A stretch of 64,000 nucleotides of DNA, taken from positions 1 to 64,000 of the forward strand of contig NZ_RYZH01000030.1 in NCBI RefSeq assembly GCF_003977685.1, read 5' to 3'. Shown one piece after another: positions 1 through 7,592 of the stretch (within the stretch, counting starts at the first letter, position 1; each line of letters starts with the position of its first letter). Source of the DNA: Tautonia sociabilis (lineage in GTDB: Bacteria; Planctomycetota; Planctomycetia; Isosphaerales; Isosphaeraceae). The notes beneath the pieces are model-generated. The model was not told the DNA's origin, ran no database searches, and saw nothing but the letters and a program-made list of their open reading frames with translations. A program made the translations under genes and the position numbers.

Positions 1-62
1 AGATCGCGCGGCGACTGGGGATCGGCCGGACGTCGGTCCGCCGCATCCTGGCCGCCGGCTGA
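1..62 (+). CDS. C-terminal tail of a recombinase/resolvase-like protein (partial)
   Basis: Only the last 19 codons and a stop are present. They read IARRLGIGRTSVRRILAAG, the second half of a helix-turn-helix. This is the typical end of serine recombinases (Tn3-resolvase type), where an 'IAxxLGIGRxSVYRxL' helix pair closes the protein; some transposase HTH domains end similarly. The catalytic part lies left of the window, so activity, family and completeness cannot be judged. It is the only mobile-element-like trace in the window. Confidence 0.5.
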   Translation, partial: IARRLGIGRTSVRRILAAG

Positions 63-166
63 CGGCCAGGGCCGCCCTGCGCTCGGGCCGCGCGGGCGTC
101 AAGGATGGTCTTCACCGGACGGATACGATGCTCGTGCCGGGGGAGCCAATCGGACGAGGAGGGGGA

Positions 167-439
167 TCAATGAGCCTGGGGAATTGTCCCGCCTCGCCCC
201 GCCTCGTTGCCGGCGTCGTCGTCCCAGCAGAGGCCGGCGGCGGCGAGCTCGGCGGGGGGGATGTCGAGGAAGCGATGCAACAGGGAGTCTCGGCCCCAGT
301 CCTCGTTCTCGATCGCCTCCAGCGGGGGGAGGTCGACGAGGCCGAAGTGCCGGGAGAGCAGGTCGTAGGCCTCGGCGACGCCAAGCTCGACGATCGGGGT
401 GGGACGTCGGGAGCGGGCGGGATCGGGGTTCAGAGCCAC
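167..439 (-). CDS. small hypothetical protein, 90 aa
   Basis: Not recognised. It is a GTG-started acidic protein (ExxPPLEAIENEDWGRD in the middle) with no signal peptide or membrane segment. Its start overlaps the stop of the upstream site-2 protease gene by 10 bases, and a GAGGGG box sits about 8 bases before the GTG, so the two are probably translationally coupled. The residues VELGVAEAYDLLSRHFGLVDLP look like a folded helical domain rather than a chance reading frame. A role linked to the protease is inference from the overlap only. Confidence 0.55.
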   Translation of the reverse strand: MALNPDPARSRRPTPIVELGVAEAYDLLSRHFGLVDLPPLEAIENEDWGRDSLLHRFLDIPPAELAAAGLCWDDDAGNEAGRGGTIPQAH

Positions 440-1248
440 GGTCGGGCCCCTCGGAACGGCCTGGGGGCGGGTTCGTCGAGCAGGATGACCGGGGCGAGCT
501 GCCAGACTCCGTTGCCCAGGTCGATCCAGGTGTAGCCCGGGGCGGCCTGGCTGGCGCGGAGGCGCAACTCCTCGGCGCGGACCTGGCCGCGCTCCCCGCC
601 GGCGGCGAGGAAGATGAACGCCGCCAGGGCGAGGTGCAGCAGGAACAGCGGCTGGCCGGTCACGACGATCGCCACGACGCAGGCCCCGCCGGCGATCATC
701 GCCAGCGCCTGGCCCAGGGCGGCGGCGATCTCGGTCGCCCTCAGCCGGCCGAGCGGCCGGCTCAGCATGGCCCGGAGGACCCGGCCGCCGTCCATGGGGA
801 AGATCGGCAGGAGGTTGAAGCAGGCCAGCAGCAGGTTCACCCGAAGCAGATCGCCGAGCACCATCCCGATCGAGCCGGCCGCCATCGCGGGTGCCAGGGC
901 GGAAACCACCGCCAGGCCAGCGAACAGCGTCGCGGCGATGCCAACGTTCACGGCCGGGCCGGCCAGCGCGATCAACAACTCGGCCCCCGGCTCGCGGGGC
1001 ATACGGTGGAGGCGGGCGACGCCTCCGATCGGGTAGAGGGTGATGTGCTCGGTCGGGATGCCGAAGCGACGGGCCGTCAGGGCGTGGCCGAGCTCGTGCA
1101 ACAGCACGCAGCCGAACAGCGCCAAGACCATCAGGACCGCCTCGACCCCGCGCTGCGCCGTCGCCAGCACCGCCATCATCACGAAGAAGGTGGCGTGCAC
1201 GTAAAGGTCGATCCCGGCGACCCGGCCGAGCTTCCAGGACAGTCGCAT
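430..1248 (-). CDS. site-2 protease family (M50) membrane metalloprotease
   Basis: Intramembrane zinc protease of the M50/SpoIVFB-like type, 272 aa. The HExxH zinc motif is HELGH at about residues 55-59, inside a hydrophobic segment. The second conserved site, NLLPIFPMDGGR (NxxPxxPxDGG) near residue 170, supplies the third zinc ligand. Several hydrophobic helices surround both. The ATG at 1248 follows an AAAGGA box; a longer reading frame upstream adds 24 residues without family character. Family members cleave membrane-bound regulators or housekeeping substrates; the substrate here is unknown. There is no PDZ or CBS domain, so it is a minimal version. The small gene at 167-439 follows with a 10-base overlap. 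Confidence 0.88.
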   Translation of the reverse strand: MRLSWKLGRVAGIDLYVHATFFVMMAVLATAQRGVEAVLMVLALFGCVLLHELGHALTARRFGIPTEHITLYPIGGVARLHRMPREPGAELLIALAGPAVNVGIAATLFAGLAVVSALAPAMAAGSIGMVLGDLLRVNLLLACFNLLPIFPMDGGRVLRAMLSRPLGRLRATEIAAALGQALAMIAGGACVVAIVVTGQPLFLLHLALAAFIFLAAGGERGQVRAEELRLRASQAAPGYTWIDLGNGVWQLAPVILLDEPAPRPFRGARPWL

Positions 1249-1623
1249 GATCGATGAGTTCCTTTCGAGCGGAACGAACGCTCTCATTCTAGGTTCGTCT
1301 CGCGCACTCGGGAAGTTCACCCTCGGCGCCCCGGATGTCTTGCTCGGGCCGTTTTCCCGGGAGTCATCTCCTGTATCGTCGGATCAGATCGGGATTTTCC
1401 GACCCCCTCGGGGCTGGGACCGGGGCCCGGGATGGTTGGGACGGAGGCCGGGAACGGGCGGGGCGCGATGGCCGTCGCGGCGATACGGGCGGCGGGCGAG
1501 GAGGACGAGGATGAACGTCCGAATCCGTTTGCCCTTCGTGCGTTGCGGTCGTTTTCCGGGCCGGCGCCAATGCCTCCTCGATCGTGATCGAGGCAACGGG
1601 GAGGCCCCGCCGGGATGGGTGGC
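1249..1623. other. 375-base intergenic stretch
   Basis: Lies between the M50 gene start and the M24 gene stop, both on the minus strand. It should hold the M50 promoter. I see no convincing gene: short frames here are arginine- and proline-rich shadows. The one clear structure is the hairpin at 1576-1593. Confidence 0.4.
1576..1593 (-). terminator. hairpin after the M24-fold gene
   Basis: CCTCGATC-GT-GATCGAGG is a perfect 8-bp inverted repeat 30 bases beyond the stop of the gene at 1624-2895. No U-tract follows on the minus strand, so it may act as a 3'-end stabiliser rather than a classical terminator. Confidence 0.4.
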
Positions 1624-2895
1624 TCAGCGTTCCAGGATGCCGGGCCGGGGAAGGGAGAAACCCTTGACCATGATCTCGAGCTTCGGCCAGCGTTGGGCCT
1701 CGGTGACGACCTCGAAGCCCCGGGCGTCGACCACCACGGTGTCCTCCGACTGCGCCGGGCCGACGCTGGGGGACCAGTTCAGCGGCAGATTCTCGCGGAT
1801 GACGAACGGGCTGTCGGGCAGCAGCGGGAACTCGGTGGGGGCATAGCCGACGACCGATCCCTGGTAGGCGAGGGTCCACTCGTGGGGATGGCCGAACTTC
1901 TCGTAGATCCGACGGAGGCGCCGGAAGACCTCGGCCACCGGCTGGCCGGGGCGGGAGAAGTAGATCGCCGTGGCGTCGACCATGGCGGCGATTCCGTGCG
2001 CCTCTCGGACCTTCGGGTCGACCGGGCCGAGCGAGACGATCCGGGTGACCGAGGCGCAGAGGCCGTGCCGGCGGCCGGTGGCCCGGATGACGGCCCGGGA
2101 CCGGATCGGGGCGGACTTGAAGGCCGGGCGGCGATAGCGGGCCGGGCGGTCGTCGCCGGCGACGCTCAGCGCCACTGGTGTGACCCCCTCGCGCAGGAGG
2201 CGGTGGCAGAGGTGGCCGGCCAGGTCGGCCTCGGTCTCGCCGGGCTCGAAGTTCCGGCAGGTGGCCTCGACGCAGAGGGTCAGCGTCCGGCCGAGTTCCC
2301 TCAGCCGCTGCCGCTCCAGCTTCGAGAGGGAGAGCCGCAACTCGCGGAGCCGGTCCGTCTCCGTCGAGAGCCCCGGGCCGGCCAGGTCCGAGGCGATCTT
2401 CCTGCCCCGGCAGAGCGATTCCACCAGCGGCCCCGCCGGCTCGTGCCAGGGGCGTTCCTTGAGGTGGAAGCCCAGGCCGGCGACCTCCTCCTCGAAGGCT
2501 CGAGGGCTCTGGACGTTGTCGGCCAGGATGGCCCGACAGCGATGGTTGATGAAAAGCTGGACCGAGGCAAACTCGGAGCCGAGGTGCTCGCGCAGGTCGC
2601 CGCCGGAGGTGAACCAGGAGACGGAGTCGGCCCGGCCCAGCAGGGCGGCATGGTAGCCGTGGCGTTCCAGGAACTCGACGACCCGCCGGTGCTTCTCATC
2701 CACGTCGGCCCGGCGGCGCCGGAGGTCGGGGTCGAGGTGGTCGGCCGCCGGGTCGGCCAGGGCCGGCAGCGACTCGGTGTCGGGCCGGTCCTCGGCGGTC
2801 TCCATCACCCGGCGCTGGGTGGCGAGCTCGCCGCTGGTCGGCTCGTCGTCGACGAGGTTCATGTACAGGTCGCCCACTCGAATCTCGGTCGACAC
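1624..2895 (-). CDS. M24 (creatinase/Xaa-Pro peptidase) fold protein, metal ligands apparently lost
   Basis: 423 aa with the two-part layout of creatinase/prolidase proteins: an N-terminal alpha/beta domain (about residues 60-190, with the substrate-side 'SVSWFTSGGD' region) and a C-terminal pita-bread domain (about 200-423). In active members five residues bind two metals (Asp, Asp, His, Glu, Glu). Here the DxG...SDxTR stretch reads ATGRRHGLCASVTR, the HGxGxxxH region reads YQGSVVGY, and only the last Glu (SEDTVVVDARG) is plainly kept. It is probably a non-catalytic relative or an enzyme with other chemistry. The GTG start is preceded by a strong GGAGAGGAGG box. Confidence 0.7.
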   Translation of the reverse strand: MSTEIRVGDLYMNLVDDEPTSGELATQRRVMETAEDRPDTESLPALADPAADHLDPDLRRRRADVDEKHRRVVEFLERHGYHAALLGRADSVSWFTSGGDLREHLGSEFASVQLFINHRCRAILADNVQSPRAFEEEVAGLGFHLKERPWHEPAGPLVESLCRGRKIASDLAGPGLSTETDRLRELRLSLSKLERQRLRELGRTLTLCVEATCRNFEPGETEADLAGHLCHRLLREGVTPVALSVAGDDRPARYRRPAFKSAPIRSRAVIRATGRRHGLCASVTRIVSLGPVDPKVREAHGIAAMVDATAIYFSRPGQPVAEVFRRLRRIYEKFGHPHEWTLAYQGSVVGYAPTEFPLLPDSPFVIRENLPLNWSPSVGPAQSEDTVVVDARGFEVVTEAQRWPKLEIMVKGFSLPRPGILER

Positions 2896-3126
2896 GGCCT
2901 CGCCTCCTCTCCTGGGCGATCGATCGGTCAGGCGTTGGGAAGCCGAGCTGCTCCCCGCTCTGGACCGATCCGATCGCGGGCGTCCGATCGGACGGGAGAC
3001 TGGGAACGCCGCCGCTCGGGCCGGAGGGCGGACAGGACAGGGGATCCCGGACGCTCGTCGATCCGAGGCGGAAGGATCATCGTTCCGCGCCGCGTCTCGA
3101 ATTGCAAGACAGCGGCCCGGAACGAG

Positions 3127-3681
3127 TTACACCTTCGGCCCCGCGCGTGGGTCCGGTTCAATTAAGCGGCCTGGCTCGGGGACATTCGGGGGACCGTCGG
3201 GCCGGTCGGCCGGGAGGTGGCGGAAGCGGAAGTCGCAGAATGGCGCTCCTTCCATGATCGTCTGGGTGCGCGAGAGCGTGATGTTCGGGTCGAAGCCGCC
3301 GGCGAGGGCGGCGTCTCGGCAGCACGAGAGGCGGGAGCCGAGGTCGCCGAGGCCGAGCTGGCGGTACATCTCGGCATATCGGCAGCGGGTGACGTTGAAG
3401 TCCAGCCGGTCGTCCGACCGCTCCAGCCACTCGATCTCCAGGGCTCCCCCCTCGGTCCAGAGGTCGAGCGTCTTCGAGAAGGCCGCCAGGCCGGCCTCTC
3501 CGACCGACTTCGCCAGCTCGGCCCCCGACTCGCGGGCCAGTTGCTCGACCACCCGGCGCAGCAGGGCCAGGGTCCGTTCTTCCCCCAGCTCCTCGATCAC
3601 CGCGGAAACCAGCGGAGCGACAATCCGGGCCTCGATCTCTCGGCGTTGCAGCAGGGGAATCCGGCGCGGTTGCTCGTCCAT
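3127..3681 (-). CDS. L-2-amino-thiazoline-4-carboxylic acid hydrolase family protein
   Basis: 184 aa. The second half carries the family signature: CRYAEMYRQLGLGDLGSRLSC, then CRDAALAGGFDPNITLSRTQTI and MEGAPFCDFRF. ATC hydrolase opens the thiazoline ring in the Pseudomonas route from ATC to L-cysteine. Most genomic members are uncharacterised and may act on other substrates. The conserved Cys residues (CRYAE, SCCRD, FCDFR) are visible. No partner enzymes (carbamoylase, racemase) are nearby, so a cysteine-pathway role is not supported by context. A TAGAAT hexamer lies about 80 bases upstream. Confidence 0.75.
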   Translation of the reverse strand: MDEQPRRIPLLQRREIEARIVAPLVSAVIEELGEERTLALLRRVVEQLARESGAELAKSVGEAGLAAFSKTLDLWTEGGALEIEWLERSDDRLDFNVTRCRYAEMYRQLGLGDLGSRLSCCRDAALAGGFDPNITLSRTQTIMEGAPFCDFRFRHLPADRPDGPPNVPEPGRLIEPDPRAGPKV

Positions 3682-3762
3682 CGTGCGATTCCCCCGGGGA
3701 TCAGGAATGGTGCCGGACCCGGTGCGAATTCCAGAATCGGGCGGATGCGCCCCTTGTCTTTG

Positions 3763-3768
3763 ATTCTA
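3763..3768 (-). promoter_or_regulatory. candidate -10 element for the ATC-hydrolase gene
   Basis: On the minus strand this reads TAGAAT (5 of 6 to TATAAT) in a locally A+T-rich patch 82 bases before the ATG. The hexamer 17 bases upstream (TCGCGG) is a poor -35, so this is suggestive only. Confidence 0.3.
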
Positions 3769-3885
3769 TCCTTCATCACGGAACGCCGCGAGGATCGCTC
3801 GCCCTCCGGGGCGGTCGCGACGCTGGTCCCGCTTGCTATCGACGGTTTTTCGCGCGAGTTGATCGGGATTTGCCCGCGTTTTTCC

Positions 3886-3914
3886 TTGACAATTGCACGC
3901 ATGGAGGCGATGCT
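3886..3914 (+). promoter_or_regulatory. candidate promoter for the Hint gene
   Basis: A perfect TTGACA at 3886-3891 is followed 17 bases later by GATGCT, a weak -10 (3 of 6). The distance to the ATG at 4094 would give a leader of about 170 bases. Confidence 0.3.
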
Positions 3915-4093
3915 TGGATCAGGGCCGCGTTGCTAGGATCAAGGCGGCCCCCCGTTTCCGAGGGACACGCGTCCGGGAGTGAACGTCCTCCGCATGTCCG
4001 ACGTCGAGCTTGATTGGGGGGCTCGGCTGCCGGGGGCGGGATGTCGAGAGAGACGACGGCCGCCCGGGACCATCCCGACACCAGGAGGTTGCC

Positions 4094-6268
4094 ATGGTCT
4101 GCTCGACCGCGATCCGATCGGTGCTGTTGCTTGGGATCGGGCTGGGGACCCCGGTCGAGTCGAGCTCGCCCCCGGCCATCGAGGATGCCTACCAAGCCGC
4201 GTCCCGGGCTGCCGGGAGGGACCCCGACGCCCAGGTCCGGTTGGCCCTCTGGTGCGAGGCCAACGGCCGGAGGGCCGACGCGATGCGGCACCTGGCCCTG
4301 GCGGTGCTGGTGGCCCCCGACCACTTCGCTGCCCGAGGGCTGATGGGCCAGGTTCGCCGCGGCGCGTCCTGGCGTCGGCCGGCCGAGGTGGCCTCGGAGC
4401 CGGACGACGCGGCGCACGCCGCCCTGCGGGAGGAGTACGAGGGGCGTCGCTCCCGGATGGAGGAGACCGCCGACGCCCACTGGAAGCTCGCCCTCTGGTG
4501 CGAGCGATCGGGCCTGACCGACGAGGCGACCGCCCACTTCGCCGCGGTCACCCGGCTTGACCCGAAGCGGGAGGCGGCCTGGAAGCGGTTGGGCTACAAG
4601 AAACACCACGGCCGGTGGCTGACCGACGCCCAGATCGCCGCCGCCAAGGCCGAGGCCGAGGCCCGCGAGGCGCTGGAGAAGACCTGGCGCCCTCGGCTGG
4701 AGGCGTGGGCGGCGCAACTGGCCGACCCCGGGACACGGGGCGAGGCGCTGGCCGGCCTGGCGGCCGTCGAGCATCCGCTGCTGGTGCCGGCGATCTGGTC
4801 GGTGCTCGTGGCCGGCCGGCACGCCGACGGTCCGGTGGCGGTGCAGGTCCTCGGCCAGATCGACGCCCGGGACGCTTCGCGGGCCCTGGCGACGCTGGCG
4901 GCCTTCAGCAACGACGCCGAGGTCCGCCGGCTGGCGACCGAGACGCTCAAACGACGCGACCCTCGCGAGTGGGCCGACCTGCTGATCGGGATGATCCGCA
5001 AACCGATCCAGTACAGTGTCCAGCCGGTGAACGGGCCCGGCTCGGCGGGCGAGCTGTTCGTCGAGGGCAAGCAGTACAACTATCGCCGCGTCTACGCCGC
5101 TCCGCCGCCTCCCTCGGTGCCGCTGCTGCCAGGAGACCAACTCCGGATCGGCCCGGATGGCCTCCCCCTGCTCGCCCGATCCGAGGTGTTGGTTTCCCCC
5201 GCCTACAGCGACCCGGACCTCTCTCGGGCCCTGGCCGGAGCCTCTCCCGAGCGGCAGCGCGAATTCACCGCCCGGCTCCGGCAGGAAGGGATCGACGGCC
5301 AGGCGGCGGAGACGTTGGTGTCGGCCTTCTCAACGAACAGACAGCTTCCGTCTCTCGCGTTCCCGAGTGCTCCGCACTCACGATTCGGCGCCATCCCCCT
5401 GAACAGCGGGACGACGTTCAGTCTCGCATACAGCCGCGAGTACCAGATTCCCATCGGCCAGATGTTCCTCGAGGCCGAACGGGCGACGGCGCAGGTCCAG
5501 GAGCACCTCCGTCGGGATGTGCTGGCGATCGAGCTGACAAACGCCCCGATCCGGGAGCTAAACGGCCGGGTCGTCCCCGTGCTGGAGGAGGCCACGGGCA
5601 CCCGCAACGGCGACGACCCCGACGCCTGGCGAGCCTGGTGGATCGACCAGATCGGCATGAGGCAGGTCCTGCCCCGACCGGCGAACGGCACCTCGACGGT
5701 CACCGATGTCGTCTCGGTCCAGCCCCGACCGGTCCCGATCGGCGTCTTCGAGCTGCCGCTCGTCGCCATCCGGATGGCGAGCTGCTTCGGCGCGGGGACG
5801 CCGGTGCATACGGTCGACGGCCCCCGGCCGATCGAGGAGATCCAGGTCGGCGACCTGGTGCTCAGCCAGGACGAAGCGACGGGCTCCCTGGCGTACAAGC
5901 CGGTCATCGGCCTGCACCACAACCCTCCGAGCACGACGTTCGAGGTGCGCATCGGCGGCGAGACAATCGTCTCCAGCGACTTCCACCGCTTCTGGGTCGC
6001 CGGCCGGGGGTGGGTCATGGCCCGGGAACTCCGGGTCGGTGACACGATCCGGGCCGTCGGCCGGACGGCCACGGTGGAGGCGATTGAGGAGGGGCAGGTC
6101 CAACTGGTTTACAACCTGGACGTGGCCGAGACACGCAGCTTCTTCGTCGGCGAGCTGGGCGTGCTGGTGCACGACAACTCGCTGCCTTCGACAACGATCG
6201 AGCCCTTCGATGCCGTCCCCGACTTGGCCGCGATCGCCGAGCCGGAGGCCGGCGAGCCGGGCGAGTGA
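4094..6268 (+). CDS. secreted repeat protein with C-terminal PT-HINT (intein-like) domain
   Basis: 724 aa. A signal-peptide-like start (MVCSTAIRSVLLLGIGLG) is followed by TPR-like alpha repeats (about 30-190) and HEAT-like repeats (about 215-320), then a long linker. The Hint domain runs from Cys564 (SCFGAGTPVHTVDG) through GGETIVSSDFHRFWVAGRGW to FVGELGVLVHDN at about residue 695. This is the pretoxin-HINT form, which in polymorphic toxins autocleaves to release a toxin. Only 29 residues follow HDN, an acidic low-complexity tail rather than a toxin fold. An AGGAGG box lies 8 bases before the chosen ATG; an earlier in-frame start would add 28 residues. The stop overlaps a GTG start of the next frame (GTGA). 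Confidence 0.75.
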   Translation: MVCSTAIRSVLLLGIGLGTPVESSSPPAIEDAYQAASRAAGRDPDAQVRLALWCEANGRRADAMRHLALAVLVAPDHFAARGLMGQVRRGASWRRPAEVASEPDDAAHAALREEYEGRRSRMEETADAHWKLALWCERSGLTDEATAHFAAVTRLDPKREAAWKRLGYKKHHGRWLTDAQIAAAKAEAEAREALEKTWRPRLEAWAAQLADPGTRGEALAGLAAVEHPLLVPAIWSVLVAGRHADGPVAVQVLGQIDARDASRALATLAAFSNDAEVRRLATETLKRRDPREWADLLIGMIRKPIQYSVQPVNGPGSAGELFVEGKQYNYRRVYAAPPPPSVPLLPGDQLRIGPDGLPLLARSEVLVSPAYSDPDLSRALAGASPERQREFTARLRQEGIDGQAAETLVSAFSTNRQLPSLAFPSAPHSRFGAIPLNSGTTFSLAYSREYQIPIGQMFLEAERATAQVQEHLRRDVLAIELTNAPIRELNGRVVPVLEEATGTRNGDDPDAWRAWWIDQIGMRQVLPRPANGTSTVTDVVSVQPRPVPIGVFELPLVAIRMASCFGAGTPVHTVDGPRPIEEIQVGDLVLSQDEATGSLAYKPVIGLHHNPPSTTFEVRIGGETIVSSDFHRFWVAGRGWVMARELRVGDTIRAVGRTATVEAIEEGQVQLVYNLDVAETRSFFVGELGVLVHDNSLPSTTIEPFDAVPDLAAIAEPEAGEPGE

Positions 6269-6333
6269 CCGAATTGACAGCGGCCCTCCTCGCGGCGAAG
6301 ATCCCGAAGGAACGGACGAGGAGGGTCGCCGCC

Positions 6334-7041
6334 ATGCCGGGTATCCTGGATCTGATCGAAGACCGAGGGGACGGGCCGATCCTGGCCGGCTCCGGGGTGG
6401 CGGTGGCGGACGTCGTCGATCGCCTGGAGGCGGGGGAGAACGCGGAGGCCGTGCGGCGATCGCTCGGGTTGCATGCTGGGGACGTGGTTGCGGCGATCGC
6501 CTCGGCCGCCCTCGGCGCCGGGCCCGACGACGGGCCGCCGCTGGTGCGGTCGCGCCCGACTCGCCCGAGGCTGGTGGCCGCCGTCTCGGAGCGCAACCTC
6601 GTCGCCCTCTTTCCCGACGCCGACCGGCCGAGCTTGCTGGCGCTGCAGGCCGGACTGCTGCAGATGCTTGACTCCTGGGAGCCCAGCCATACCGCCGCCC
6701 AGGAGGCCGATGACCGCGGCGAACGGACGACCTCGCAGTACTGGCACGGGATCGCCCACCGCCGAGAGCCGGACCCGGGCAACGCCTCGTACTGGTTCCG
6801 CCGGGTCGGCCGCCATCCGGACTTCACCGCCCTGGCCGAGGCCGCTCGGCCGATTCTGGCCGGGGCCGGCGATGAGGGGCTGGCGGCCCGGCTGCTTCGG
6901 GATGGCTGGGATCCGTTCGCCTTCATCGAGGCGTGTACCTCGGCCCGATCGGGGTCGCCGACGGCCGGCGCCCTGGGTCGAGTTCAGCGGCAAGAGATGG
7001 CGATCCTGCTTTCGACCTCGCTCCGGCACGTGGATCGCTGA
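6334..7041 (+). CDS. DUF433-like domain joined to a conserved YWHGxxHRREPD domain
   Basis: 235 aa from the ATG at 6334, which has a GAGGAGGG box about 8 bases upstream. An in-frame GTG at 6265 overlaps the Hint gene stop and would add 23 residues. Residues 10-60 (GPILAGSGVAVADVVDRLEAG, then GLHAGDVVAAI) resemble the DUF433/antitoxin-like small helical domain. Residues about 90-230 include SQYWHGIAHRREPDPGN and ASYWFRRVGRHPDF, a motif I recall from uncharacterised planctomycete proteins; its biochemical role is unknown to me. No signal peptide is visible, so it is probably cytoplasmic. Coupling to the Hint gene is suggested by the GTGA overlap. Confidence 0.55.
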   Translation: MPGILDLIEDRGDGPILAGSGVAVADVVDRLEAGENAEAVRRSLGLHAGDVVAAIASAALGAGPDDGPPLVRSRPTRPRLVAAVSERNLVALFPDADRPSLLALQAGLLQMLDSWEPSHTAAQEADDRGERTTSQYWHGIAHRREPDPGNASYWFRRVGRHPDFTALAEAARPILAGAGDEGLAARLLRDGWDPFAFIEACTSARSGSPTAGALGRVQRQEMAILLSTSLRHVDR

Positions 7042-7156
7042 TCGTCCCCCGCCGTCGCCTCCCTCGGATCGGCCCGGACTGGGAGGTGCCGAGGGCCGAC
7101 GCACGGCACCCCATCACCGATCGGCCGGGCCCTTCCCCGGCCGGAAAGGAATTCTC

Positions 7157-7507
7157 ATGCATGTCGAATTGACCACGAATAACTACATCGAGCACGACGC
7201 CGACCTAGCCGATCGCGTCCAGGCCGAGGTCGACCACGTTCTCGGCCGCTTCGGCGACCAGATCACCCGGGTCGAGGTCCATCTCGGCGACGTGAACAGC
7301 GATAAGAAGTCGGGCATCGACATCAGGTGCACGATGGAGGCACGCATCGCCGGCCACCAGCCGCTGATCGCCTCCCACGACGCCGCCTCGATCGACGAGG
7401 CCGTCAGCGGAGCCGCCGAGCGGCTGGAGCGGGTGCTCGACAGCACCTTCGGCCGCCTCGGCCACGTCAAGGGCCGCACCTCCTTCGGCGGCGACCAGGC
7501 GATCTGA
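7157..7507 (+). CDS. hpf: HPF/RaiA-family ribosome-associated factor
   Basis: 116 aa, the length of a short hibernation-promoting factor. It begins MHVELTTNNYIEHDADLADR and keeps the beta-alpha-beta-beta-beta-alpha order of the S30AE domain: 'VEVHLGDVN' strand, 'CTMEARIAGHQPLIASHDA' strands, then an acidic and basic helix (SIDEAVSGAAERLERVLDST). Such proteins bind the 30S A/P site region in stationary phase. There is no long-form C-terminal dimerisation domain. An AAAGGA box lies 7 bases before the ATG. Confidence 0.75.
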   Translation: MHVELTTNNYIEHDADLADRVQAEVDHVLGRFGDQITRVEVHLGDVNSDKKSGIDIRCTMEARIAGHQPLIASHDAASIDEAVSGAAERLERVLDSTFGRLGHVKGRTSFGGDQAI

Positions 7508-7539
7508 CGAGTGGCCGGGCGCGTCGCACGCAAGCAGCT

Positions 7540-7591
7540 CCGCCCGGTGGCGGCTGGGGTCGGGACGACTCGACCCCAGCGCGCCGGGCGG
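7540..7591. terminator. nested bidirectional terminator hairpin
   Basis: Two perfect nested stems fill the space between convergent stops at 7507 and 7593. The outer stem is CCGCCCGG (7540-7547) with CCGGGCGG (7584-7591). The inner stem is GCTGGGGTCG (7553-7562) with CGACCCCAGC (7571-7580). It can serve both genes; there are no U-tracts. Confidence 0.65.
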
Positions 7592-7592
7592 G

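Larger units (their letters stand above)
3682..4093. other. divergent 412-base regulatory region
   Basis: Separates the minus-strand ATC-hydrolase gene from the plus-strand Hint gene. It is locally less G+C-rich (runs of T near 3846 and 3880). It contains a perfect TTGACA on the plus strand, a TAGAAT on the minus strand, and a short imperfect direct repeat, TGGATCAGGGC / AGGATCAAGGC, at about 3915-3945. Confidence 0.4.

Noticed and set aside
184..1257. Long plus-strand frame of 357 codons over the M50 protease gene
   Set aside because: Arg/Gly/Pro-rich and without any motif; it is the antisense shadow of a clear M50 gene on the minus strand.
2928..3161. Small minus-strand frame of 77 codons between the M24-fold and ATC-hydrolase genes
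   Set aside because: No ribosome-binding box, Arg-rich composition and overlap with the ATC-hydrolase stop region; not supported as a gene.
1615..3165. 516-codon plus-strand frame over the M24-fold gene
   Set aside because: Low-complexity and motif-free; the minus strand has the recognisable pita-bread protein.
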